A stretch of 64,000 nucleotides of DNA from Streptomyces silaceus (GTDB taxonomy: Bacteria > Actinomycetota > Actinomycetes > Streptomycetales > Streptomycetaceae), in contig NZ_LIRJ01000034.1 of NCBI RefSeq assembly GCF_001419745.1, positions 1 to 64,000 of the forward strand, written 5' to 3'. A model generated the notes under the pieces. The model had not been told where the DNA came from. It did no database searches and saw only the letters and a list, made by a program, of their open reading frames with translations. Position 1 is the first letter of the stretch; the number at the start of each line of letters is the position of its first letter. Below, one piece after another: positions 21,991-29,690 of the stretch. The position numbers were made by a program, and so were the translations under genes.

Positions 21991-23040
21991 TCAGCCGACC
22001 GTCACCTTCACGACGCGTCCCGAGGCCTCGGCCACGAACAGCTCGCGCCGGGGGTCGTGATCGCCGAAGCCGCGCGGCACCCGGACGCTGCTGGGCATCC
22101 GCAGCCCCGACACCAGGACGCAGGAGCGCCCGGTGGCCGGGTCGACCCTGATCAGCTCGCCGTCGCGGAAGCTCGCGACGACCAGGTCGCCGTCGAAGGA
22201 CGTGAGATCGTCGAGGATCTTGGCGCCGAGGGGGTTCGGGCTGAGCTCGGCGACCGTGGTGCGGGCCGCCGGATCGTCCAGGGGGATGCGGAGGACCGGG
22301 GACGACGCGGAAGTGATGACGCTGCTGTAGAGCTGGTCGCCGACGATCTCCAGGCCGTTCGTGCCGAAGACGTCCGCGGCCCGCGTCCACGCCTCGTCCC
22401 GCGTGCCGTCGGGACGGATCCTGACGATGCCGGTGGCCAGCTCGCGGCTGAGGTAGAGGTTCCCGTCGGCGTCGATCGCCAGGCCGTTGATCCCGTCGAC
22501 GCCGTCGACGAACCGCTCGGCCCGGGGCCGCTCTGCCGCCGGGTCGAAACGCATGACCCCGCCCCCGCCCGACAGGCCCCATGTCAGCGGATTCACCCCG
22601 TAGTTGACGTACATCATGCCGTCCGGGCCGCGCCGGATCCCGCCCGGACCGACCACCGGCACCGTGGCTCTGAGCGTCCCGTCGGGGGCGTACCCCTCGA
22701 CCCGGTGCCGCATGATGTGCGCGACCCAGAGCGTGCCCCGCCCGTCGAACTCGAGGTTCTCCCGCCAGTCCAGGAGCGGCACGCCGCCCTCCCTGAACAC
22801 CTCCACGCGCGCCGGCTCGGCGCATCGCTCCAGGGCCGGCGCGGCCACCGGGGCGCGGCCCGCGCCCGCCTGCGCGGAGGACTGCGCGCCGCCCACCAGG
22901 AGCGCCGACACCAGGCCCACGGCGGTGGCGGCGCGGACGGCGCGGGAGGTCCGGACGGCACGGGAGGTCCACGCGGTGCGGCACGTCCTGCCGGTGGCGC
23001 GGCACGGGCGTCCGACCGGCAGGGAGTTCGGCTGGGTCAC
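21991..23040 (-). CDS. Secreted SMP-30/gluconolactonase-like beta-propeller protein
   Basis: A 349-residue exported protein. The N-terminus is Arg-rich followed by a hydrophobic core and an AQA-type cleavage site (residues about 37-58). The mature part has recurring SMP-30/NHL-like blades: NLEFDGRGTLWVAHIMRHRV, VNGVDGIN-like INGLAIDADGNLYLSREL, and VFGTNGLEIVGDQLYSSV. The fold suggests a calcium-dependent lactonase or sugar-acid-binding propeller; catalysis is not proven. GTG 23040 is preceded by AAGGGACC. It is divergent from the 1205-residue hydrolase/NTPase gene. Function unknown beyond extracytoplasmic location. Confidence 0.75.
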   Translation of the reverse strand: MTQPNSLPVGRPCRATGRTCRTAWTSRAVRTSRAVRAATAVGLVSALLVGGAQSSAQAGAGRAPVAAPALERCAEPARVEVFREGGVPLLDWRENLEFDGRGTLWVAHIMRHRVEGYAPDGTLRATVPVVGPGGIRRGPDGMMYVNYGVNPLTWGLSGGGGVMRFDPAAERPRAERFVDGVDGINGLAIDADGNLYLSRELATGIVRIRPDGTRDEAWTRAADVFGTNGLEIVGDQLYSSVITSASSPVLRIPLDDPAARTTVAELSPNPLGAKILDDLTSFDGDLVVASFRDGELIRVDPATGRSCVLVSGLRMPSSVRVPRGFGDHDPRRELFVAEASGRVVKVTVG

Positions 23041-23251
23041 AAGGGGTCCCTTCGCTGCGTCCGACGGGGGCGGTGGGGCTCGGTGCGGAGGCGGTCCTAC
23101 CCCGGGTGCCGGGCAACCGACCGTTGTTACCGGAGAGTTGGCCGATCTCGACCGCAGCCCGGCGCGGGGATCACGCCACGCTCACCGGGGCCCGTCGCGG
23201 ATAATCGACGGTCCCGGCCGTCGCCGGGAAGGGCCCCTTGAGGAGGTTGCG

Positions 23252-26200
23252 TTGAGCGAACGCCGACTGGGCGTGGTGCTGGTGCACGGGATCCGGTCCA
23301 GCGCCGCCATGTGGGATCCGCTGCGCGGCCTCATCGCGGCGGACGAGGAGCTGGACTTCGTGGAGACGCTTCCCCACGAGTACGCGACCGGCGTCCTGCG
23401 CCTGAATCCCACGCGGACGTTCCCCAGCTTCGACACGGCCGCCGACGGCCTGAAGGAGTTCCTCGACACCCAGGGCGAGGACTTCCCCCGCCTGATGGTG
23501 ATCGCCCACAGCCAGGGCGGCCTGATCGTGCAGCGCTGTCTGGCCCGGATGCTCGCCGAGGGCCGGGGCCGCGATCTCGCCCGGATCGGCCGCGTCGTGC
23601 TGCTGGCCTGCCCGAACAACGGCTCGGAGTTCCTGCTGTCCCTGCGCCGCCGCCTCTTCGGCCGGAGCCATCCGCAGGAGAGCCGGCTGCGGCCGTACGA
23701 CGAGCAGATCACCGACACCCAGGCCACGGTGCTGCACGACATCGTCAAGGCCCACGAGGTCACCGACCGCACCTGCCCCATCCCCTTCAAGGCGTACGTC
23801 GCCGAGAGCGACAACATCGTCAAGGCGGCCTCCGCCAGGAGCGTGTTCCGCGACGTCGGGACCCTGCGCGGCGACCACTCCACCGTCGCCCGGCCCGACT
23901 CGGCGGGGCATCCGACGTACCGCACCCTGCGGCGCCTGATCCTGGAGACCGCCGACACCGACCCGCCCGGCAGACCGGGCCGGATACCCGCCGCGCCGAT
24001 CCGCGACGCCGCCCTGGACGCGACGGCTCTCGGCGTCCACCGCGTCATCGACACGGCCGCGCCGACGGCCGGCCTCGCGCCCCAACCGCCGTACGTCCCA
24101 CGGGAACACGACACCGCGCTGCGGACCGTCGTCGCAGAAGCGGCGGACGGACGCAGTGGCCTCGCGGTCCTCGTCGGCGGTTCGTCGACGGGCAAGACCC
24201 GGGCCTGTTTCGAGGCGCTGGCCCTCCTCGGCTCCGAGTGGCGGCTGTGGCGTCCGCCGAGCGCCGAGGACCTCGTGGCCGGGCTCGCCGGACAGCCACG
24301 ACTCCCCCGCACGGTGGTGTGGCTCGACGAGGCCCAGCGCTCGCTCACCTCCTCGGCGCGGGACCCGGCGGCCCGCGCCCTGCAGACCCTGCTCGACGAT
24401 CCGGCGCGCGGCCCCGTGCTGGTCCTCGGCACCCTGTGGCCCGAGCACCACAAGGAACTGACCACCCACGAGGCCCGCCCCGCGACCCGCCTCCTCAAGG
24501 ACCGCCAGATCCACCTCACCGACACCGGGTTCCGCACCGCGGCCGAGGCCGACGTCATGGCGGCCGTCGCCGGCGACCCGCGGCTCGCCGAGGCCTTCAC
24601 GGCGGCACGCGACCAGGCCACCCAGTACCTCGCGGGCAGCCGGGAACTCCTCGCCCGCTACGAAAGCGCCCCGGAGACACGGGCGTTGGTCGACGCGGCG
24701 GTGGACGCCGCGCGCCTCGGCCGGACCCAGGACGTGACGGAGGCCTTCCTCGCCCCGGCGGCGTGGGCGCTGCTGCCGGAGGCGTACGTGCGCACACGGC
24801 CCGCCGACTGGCCCGAGCGGTGGTTCCGGCGCGCGCTGGCCGACGCCGGGGAGCCCTGCCGGGGCGTCCCCGGGCCGCTGACCACGCGCGCGACGGGCCC
24901 CGACGAGCCACCACCGGACGTACGCGCCTACCAGCTCGCCGACTACCTGGCCCAACGGGTCGCCGCCGAGCGCAGGCCGCTCTGCCCGCCGGACGCCTGG
25001 TGGGAAGCGGCGGCCCGGCACGTCCGTGCGCCGGGGCACCTGCTGGCCCTGGCGGAAGCGGCCCGCGCGCGGGGGCGGTACCGCGTGAGTGCCCTGGTGG
25101 GGCAGCGGGCACTGGAGGCCGATCCGTCCGTACGCGCGCACGATCTGCTGGTCGCGCTGCACCAGGGCGCCGGGCACACGGCCGAAGCGGCACGGGCCGC
25201 GGAGCGTGCCCTGGAACAAGGGAACGAGCATCCCGCCCTCACGCTGGCCGAGCTGCTGCGCAGGAGAGGTGAGCCGGACCAGGCCGTCGGATGGCTGAGG
25301 CGGGCGGCGGCCGAGGCGACGGACAAGGAAGCGGCGTGGGACGCGCTGGCGATGACACTCCTCGAAGCAGGGGACACCGAAGGGGCGATGCGGGCCGGAG
25401 AGCACCTGTCCCGCTGGTACCTGGGGGCCTTCACCCGCGCGCTGAGCTCGGCGGGCCACAGCGCGGACGCCCTCGCGTTCGCCCGGCGGCTCGCGTCGGA
25501 GGGACGGACCGAGGCGCTCGTCGCCGAGGCCGGGCGGTTCGAGGCCGAGGGGCGGCTCCAGGACGCCATCGACCTGCTCGACGAGCCGGACCGCCTCGAC
25601 TCGGCACTCGCCTACGAGTACCTCACGGACCTGCGCGAGGAGGCGGGCGACCCGCGCGGCGCCGAGGACGCGGGCCGGCGCGCGGCGAGCGAGCACCGAT
25701 ACGGCAAGGCACTCAAACGCCTGGCGGGGCGCCGCGCGGAAGCGGGGGATCCTCGCGGGGCGGGGCGCGCGATGCTGGCGTTGGCGTCCTGTCCCGACTG
25801 GGGCTGGTGGGCGCTGGCCGCGGCCGCGTACTTCGCCGAGGCGGGAGACCACGAGGCGGCCGCCGACGCGGCCGAGCGGGCCGTCGCCGGCGGATGGCCC
25901 GAGGGGTGGGTGCAGCTGGCCCACCTGGCCGTGCACCGCGGCGACCTGCCCGGCGTGGAGCGGGCCCTCGCGAAGGCCACGGCCACCGCGGACCGCGACG
26001 TGTGGGAGGCACTGGGCGACTTCCACCAGGACCAGGGCCACAGGGAAGAGGCCGATGCCGCCTACCGACGCGCCATCGGGCTCGGCCGGCACTCCGCGTA
26101 CGACGATCTGGCGGCGCTGTGGCACGACGCCGGCGATCCCGCCCGCAGGGACGACGTCATCAGCGAGGCCCTCGCGGCGGGCCGGGTCGACTCCCTGCGC

Positions 26201-26869
26201 CCTCTGCCGGACTTCTTCACCGACGCCGAGGACTTCGCGACGGCCCGCTCACAGGCACTGCGCGCCGCCGAGCACGGCGACGAGGGAGCCGGTCTCTTCC
26301 TCACCCGCCGCTGGTTCCTGGCGGATCGCACGGCGGACGCGCTCGCTTTGGCCAAGGACCTGGCGCTCCTGGGACAGGATCAGGCCCTCAACGAACTCGT
26401 CCAAGCGCGCTGGGAGGCAGCGGACTTCAGCACGGTGATCGACGCAGTCGCGTTCGCCTGGCGCCCCGAGGACGCCCAGGCCCCGCTGACCGTCGGCTAC
26501 TTGGCGGCGGCGCACGCGGCGACCGGCGCGGCCGCGGCCTTCGAAGGGACCCTGAAAGCCCTGCACTCCGCGCCACCCGCACTCCTCGCGGGCGAGCTGT
26601 GCGAGCAGCGCGGGCTGCGCGCCGAGGCCGTCGCCGCGTACGAAAGGGCCCGCGCGCACGGCGAAGGGCGCGCCCTTCTCGCGCTGGCCCGCCTGCACGC
26701 CGACGACCCGGCCCGAGCGCGCTCTCTCCTGCACCAGGCCGTCGACGCGGGCGCGCCGGACGCCGTCGAACTCCTCGCGACCCACTACGAGAACACCCGA
26801 GAGCCCGCGGCGGCCCGGGGCGTACGCCGCTACGGCGTCACGGCGGACGGCCCCGCCCCGCCCTGGTGA
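23252..26869 (+). CDS. Alpha/beta-hydrolase - P-loop NTPase - helical repeat fusion
   Basis: A 1205-residue multidomain protein. Residues 1-235 are an alpha/beta-hydrolase with the oxyanion stretch VVLVHGIRSS, nucleophile AHSQGG (Ser87), a likely acid Asp187 (VAESDNIV) and His209 (GDHSTVA). A PGAP1/lipase-like esterase is suggested. Residues 300-500 hold a P-loop NTPase: Walker A GGSSTGKTR (309-317) and Walker B TVVWLDEAQ. The last ~600 residues are Ala/Glu-rich TPR-like helical repeats. This effector-NTPase-repeat layout resembles STAND immune or signalling proteins. TTG 23252 follows GAGGAGG. Target unknown; the STAND assignment is inference. Confidence 0.8.
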   Translation: MSERRLGVVLVHGIRSSAAMWDPLRGLIAADEELDFVETLPHEYATGVLRLNPTRTFPSFDTAADGLKEFLDTQGEDFPRLMVIAHSQGGLIVQRCLARMLAEGRGRDLARIGRVVLLACPNNGSEFLLSLRRRLFGRSHPQESRLRPYDEQITDTQATVLHDIVKAHEVTDRTCPIPFKAYVAESDNIVKAASARSVFRDVGTLRGDHSTVARPDSAGHPTYRTLRRLILETADTDPPGRPGRIPAAPIRDAALDATALGVHRVIDTAAPTAGLAPQPPYVPREHDTALRTVVAEAADGRSGLAVLVGGSSTGKTRACFEALALLGSEWRLWRPPSAEDLVAGLAGQPRLPRTVVWLDEAQRSLTSSARDPAARALQTLLDDPARGPVLVLGTLWPEHHKELTTHEARPATRLLKDRQIHLTDTGFRTAAEADVMAAVAGDPRLAEAFTAARDQATQYLAGSRELLARYESAPETRALVDAAVDAARLGRTQDVTEAFLAPAAWALLPEAYVRTRPADWPERWFRRALADAGEPCRGVPGPLTTRATGPDEPPPDVRAYQLADYLAQRVAAERRPLCPPDAWWEAAARHVRAPGHLLALAEAARARGRYRVSALVGQRALEADPSVRAHDLLVALHQGAGHTAEAARAAERALEQGNEHPALTLAELLRRRGEPDQAVGWLRRAAAEATDKEAAWDALAMTLLEAGDTEGAMRAGEHLSRWYLGAFTRALSSAGHSADALAFARRLASEGRTEALVAEAGRFEAEGRLQDAIDLLDEPDRLDSALAYEYLTDLREEAGDPRGAEDAGRRAASEHRYGKALKRLAGRRAEAGDPRGAGRAMLALASCPDWGWWALAAAAYFAEAGDHEAAADAAERAVAGGWPEGWVQLAHLAVHRGDLPGVERALAKATATADRDVWEALGDFHQDQGHREEADAAYRRAIGLGRHSAYDDLAALWHDAGDPARRDDVISEALAAGRVDSLRPLPDFFTDAEDFATARSQALRAAEHGDEGAGLFLTRRWFLADRTADALALAKDLALLGQDQALNELVQARWEAADFSTVIDAVAFAWRPEDAQAPLTVGYLAAAHAATGAAAAFEGTLKALHSAPPALLAGELCEQRGLRAEAVAAYERARAHGEGRALLALARLHADDPARARSLLHQAVDAGAPDAVELLATHYENTREPAAARGVRRYGVTADGPAPPW

Positions 26870-26890
26870 GACCGCCCGGCGACGGCCCCC

Positions 26891-27598
26891 TCAGGGCCGC
26901 CAGTCGAACGGGAAGTGCTTGCTGGAGCCGCCGCGGTACGCGTGGGAGAAGTCGAATCCCTCCGCGTGGTCGCTCTCGACGACGCCCCACGTGGCGATCT
27001 GGCCGGGGCCGACCTCGGCTCCGGGCGCGTTGACGAGCTGGACGCGGCGCGAGGGGTCGGCGGTGGGGCCGGTCAGCGCGGTGGCGCCGACGGCGACCTT
27101 GTCCGCGACGCGGGCCCGCCAGTACGAGAGGTCCGCGGCGGCGTCGAAGCGCACGGGCGCGTACCGCACTTCGCGCAGTTCGCCGATGAGCGAGCCGAAC
27201 TGGCCGGGCCAGCCGCCGACATGACCGGCGAAGATCTGTTCCAGGGCGTCGCGCTGGGCCCGGTCGCCCTTGGCGTCGATGTAGAGCATGACCTTCATCG
27301 TGGCGTCCGGGTCGCCGACCCACATGTTCCCGGCGAACTCGCCGAGCGCGACGACGCCGAGGCCGTCCAGGCGTACGTCGCCGAAGTGCCCCTCGTGGAC
27401 CTGCCAGACGAGGGTGAAGAGGCAGTCGCCGTGGGTCGGGGCCTGGGCGAAGGTGCAGGGGCAGGGCAGCGCACAGCTGCACACGTCGAACCACTCGCCG
27501 CGCAGGTGCCAGTCGGGCAGGGCGTCTTCGCCGGTGCCCGCGTGGAGGACGGCGGGAGTGAGGGGGGCGGGCCGCGGCCCGCCGGACGTCGTGCACAT
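26891..27598 (-). CDS. DUF1326-family protein with Cys-rich motif
   Basis: A 235-residue protein of the DUF1326 family. After a disordered start (1-27) comes the family signature WHLRGEWFDVCSCALPCPC, with four closely spaced cysteines that look able to bind metal or a thiol ligand. The rest is an all-beta domain ending HFPFDWRP. No signal peptide. The function of DUF1326 is unknown. Upstream lie two palindromes of the CsoR/CstR type, so copper- or persulfide-responsive control is plausible; no csoR gene is in the window. The usual DUF2182 membrane partner is absent. ATG 27598 is followed by CTTSGG. Confidence 0.82.
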   Translation of the reverse strand: MCTTSGGPRPAPLTPAVLHAGTGEDALPDWHLRGEWFDVCSCALPCPCTFAQAPTHGDCLFTLVWQVHEGHFGDVRLDGLGVVALGEFAGNMWVGDPDATMKVMLYIDAKGDRAQRDALEQIFAGHVGGWPGQFGSLIGELREVRYAPVRFDAAADLSYWRARVADKVAVGATALTGPTADPSRRVQLVNAPGAEVGPGQIATWGVVESDHAEGFDFSHAYRGGSSKHFPFDWRP

Positions 27599-27640
27599 GG
27601 TGGAGCCTCCTGACTCTCGGGACCGGATCTCGGCACCCGC

Positions 27641-27669
27641 ACCTCAATACCCCCTGGGGGTATCGAGGT
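27641..27669. promoter_or_regulatory. CsoR/CstR-type operator upstream of DUF1326
   Basis: Perfect 17-bp palindrome ATACCCCC-T-GGGGGTAT at 27647-27663, extended by ACCTC/GAGGT arms with one mismatch. It matches the G/C-tract operators bound by CsoR-like copper or persulfide repressors. It lies 49 bp upstream of the DUF1326 start. Confidence 0.65.
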
Positions 27670-27713
27670 GTGACAAGCAAGGACACTACGAGCACCCCTC
27701 CGCGATCGTCAAG

Positions 27714-27728
27714 TACCCCCTAGGGGTA
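27714..27728. promoter_or_regulatory. Second CsoR/CstR-type palindrome
   Basis: TACCCC-CTA-GGGGTA, a shorter relative of the palindrome at 27647-27663. It sits about 67 bp further from DUF1326 and about 100 bp upstream of the AraC gene, so it could affect either. Confidence 0.55.
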
Positions 27729-27792
27729 TATCCGCTTCGGCGCATTCGCGGTCCTGCCCCACCCCCGCCCCTCATGCCATGGTGAAGGGGCT

Positions 27793-27806
27793 CTGGTCCG
27801 GACCAT
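27793..27806. promoter_or_regulatory. DasR-like palindrome upstream of araC-type gene
   Basis: CTGGTCCGGACCAT contains TGGTCCGGACCA at 27794-27805. It matches 10 of 12 positions of the DasR/GntR-type element TGGTCTAGACCA and lies about 25 bp before the AraC start codon. The core GGTCCGGACC recurs at 28824-28833. Confidence 0.4.
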
Positions 27807-27829
27807 CTCCGCCGATGAGGAGTCAACGC

Positions 27830-28813
27830 ATGCGCGGCACCACGGTCTTGCCCGGCGAGGGGAACAACGGAGAACCGGGCGAGGACGGCATGCCGACCCA
27901 CCGGCTTCAGGTACCGATGCCCAACGCGCTGCCGTTCGCCATCGGTACCTTCGACACCATCGGCCCCATGTCCCGTGCCACGTTCCCGCACCGGCACACC
28001 TTCCACGAGATCGTCCACGTCACCGGCGGCACCGGCGGGCACGTCGTCGACCTGAACCGGTTCGCGCTGAGACCGCCCAACCTGTGCTTCATCTCCCCCG
28101 GCCAGGTCCACCACTGGGAGGACGTCACCGGCCTGGAGGGCCATGTCATCCTCTTCACCGACGACTTCCTCCTCGACCACCCCGCCGACCGGTACGTCCT
28201 GCGCACCCTCGGCAAGCGCTCCTGGCTGGAACTGTCCGAGGAGGCCGCGGACCGGACCGCGCGCCTGGTCGCCGAGCTGGACGCCGAGTACCGGTCGGGG
28301 GCCGACGGGTTCCACAGCGTCCTGCGCGCCCTGCTGCACATCCTGGTGGTGCGCTCGGCGCGGCTGCCCGCGCACCAGCCGCCGACGTGGACGGCGCAGC
28401 CGCCCGCCCCCGACCCCACGGCCGCGCCGCACTCCCGTCCGGGCTCGATGGCCACGGAGTTCACGGCGCTGATCGGCACACCGGAGGGCGCCCTGCAGTC
28501 GGTGCGGTCGAGCGCCGAGCACCTGGGCGTCTCGGTGAGCTATCTCAGCGAGGCGGTGAAGGCGGCCACCGGCCGCACCCCCGGCGAGCTGATCCGGCAG
28601 TCCCGCGTGCACGAGGCCAAACGCCTGTTGCTGCGCACCGACTTGTCGGTCCGTCAGATAGCCGGACGCGTCGGGTTCGGGGACCCGGCGTACTTCTGCC
28701 GCTTCTTCCGCCGCGAGACCGGGGCGAGCCCCGGGGACTTCCGGCGCGGCGGTGGAGATATTCACCACGACCACCGGCTTGAGTCCATCGCCCGGACCCC
28801 GTCCTCCGCATAG
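27830..28813 (+). CDS. AraC-family transcriptional regulator
   Basis: A 327-residue AraC-type regulator. The N-terminal half is a cupin sensor (ATFPHRHTFHEIVHVTGGTG, then FISPGQVHHWEDV). The C-terminal half has two HTH motifs: SVRSSAEHLGVSVSYLSEAV and DLSVRQIAGRVGFGDPAYFC, ending FFRRETGASPGDFR. ATG 27830 is chosen because GAGGAG lies seven bases upstream; a longer frame starting at 27779 has no such site. It is followed 50 bp later by a secreted intradiol dioxygenase in the same direction. A shared palindrome GGTCCGGACC lies upstream of both genes. It may activate the dioxygenase in response to an aromatic compound; that is inference. Confidence 0.88.
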   Translation: MRGTTVLPGEGNNGEPGEDGMPTHRLQVPMPNALPFAIGTFDTIGPMSRATFPHRHTFHEIVHVTGGTGGHVVDLNRFALRPPNLCFISPGQVHHWEDVTGLEGHVILFTDDFLLDHPADRYVLRTLGKRSWLELSEEAADRTARLVAELDAEYRSGADGFHSVLRALLHILVVRSARLPAHQPPTWTAQPPAPDPTAAPHSRPGSMATEFTALIGTPEGALQSVRSSAEHLGVSVSYLSEAVKAATGRTPGELIRQSRVHEAKRLLLRTDLSVRQIAGRVGFGDPAYFCRFFRRETGASPGDFRRGGGDIHHDHRLESIARTPSSA

Positions 28814-28823
28814 CTTCATGGAC

Positions 28824-28833
28824 GGTCCGGACC
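28824..28833. promoter_or_regulatory. GGTCCGGACC palindrome upstream of dioxygenase
   Basis: The same 10-bp palindrome as in the araC promoter region (27795-27804) recurs 30 bp before the dioxygenase start, without the outer T/A. A common regulator of both genes is possible. Confidence 0.35.
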
Positions 28834-28863
28834 CCACCCACCCCCGCAGGCTCAGGAGGAGCG

Positions 28864-29562
28864 ATGGACAACGAGATCGGCACCCCCGGCGGAGACGGCG
28901 CCGACGAGACCGCGGCCGGCGGCACCGGCACGGTGAACGGGACGGGCCGCGGCCCCAGCCGCAAGACCGTGCTGCGGGCCGCCGCCGCGGCGGGCATGGC
29001 GGTGCCCATGGCCCTCATGGGGGTTCCCGCACTGGCCAGGACCCGGCAGGGCGAGACGCTGGAGGCGACGCCGACCTGTGACGACGGCGACGACCCGACG
29101 ATCCCGCAGATGGAGGGCCCGTACTTCAAGCCCAACTCCCCGCAGCGCACCTCGCTCGTCCAGCCCGGCACCCCGGGCGTGCGGCTCACCGTGACCGGGT
29201 ACGTCTTCGGGCTCGGCTGCAAGCCGATATCGCGGGTGCTGCTGGACTTCTGGCAGGCGGACACCTACGGCACGTACGACAACGCGGGCTACCGCTTCCG
29301 CGGCCACCAGTTCACCGACGCCAACGGCGCGTACAAGCTCACCACGATCGTGCCGGGCCTCTACCCCGGGCGCACCCGCCACCTGCACGTCAAGGTGCAG
29401 GCCCCCGGGCGGCCGATCCTGACGACGCAGCTCTACTTCCCCGGCGAGCCGCGCAACAACACGGACCCGATCTTCGACGCGCGGCTGCTGATGAACGTCC
29501 GCAGCGTCGGCAACGCGAAGGAGGCGGACTTCGACTTCGTGCTGAACGTGCCGCAGCGGTAA
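28864..29562 (+). CDS. Secreted intradiol dioxygenase-like protein
   Basis: A 232-residue intradiol ring-cleavage dioxygenase family protein. A long disordered N-terminus leads into SRKTVLRAAAAAGMAVPMAL, a Tat-like signal, so it is probably exported. The expected iron(III) ligands are visible: Tyr138 (DTYGTYDN), Tyr167 (PGLYPG), His173 and His175 (RHLHVKV). The segment YRFRGHQFTDANGAYKLTTI is typical of the family. It probably cleaves catechol-type aromatics outside the cell, useful in lignocellulose degradation. ATG 28864 has an excellent AGGAGGAG site. It follows the AraC gene directly. Confidence 0.85.
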   Translation: MDNEIGTPGGDGADETAAGGTGTVNGTGRGPSRKTVLRAAAAAGMAVPMALMGVPALARTRQGETLEATPTCDDGDDPTIPQMEGPYFKPNSPQRTSLVQPGTPGVRLTVTGYVFGLGCKPISRVLLDFWQADTYGTYDNAGYRFRGHQFTDANGAYKLTTIVPGLYPGRTRHLHVKVQAPGRPILTTQLYFPGEPRNNTDPIFDARLLMNVRSVGNAKEADFDFVLNVPQR

Positions 29563-29630
29563 CGCACGGGCAGCGCGCCCACGCGCGGGGCACCCGTGAA
29601 CACGGCGGAGCACGGGGCCCCGTACAACCT

Positions 29631-29672
29631 TCGGTGTTCTCGGTACGTCAACTGATGGTCCGAGAACACCGA
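29631..29672 (+). promoter_or_regulatory. 13-bp inverted repeat (hairpin) before FG-GAP gene
   Basis: Perfect 13-bp inverted repeat, TCGGTGTTCTCGG (29631-29643) and CCGAGAACACCGA (29660-29672), around a 16-nt loop. It ends 18 bp before the start codon of the FG-GAP gene and lacks a T-run. It could be an operator, an mRNA hairpin, or the terminator of the dioxygenase gene. Confidence 0.6.
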
Positions 29673-29690
29673 GGGAACAAGGGAATTCGT

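Noticed and set aside
28864..29562. Dioxygenase as part of a beta-ketoadipate operon
   Set aside because: No cycloisomerase, lactonase or transferase genes nearby, and the protein carries an export signal.
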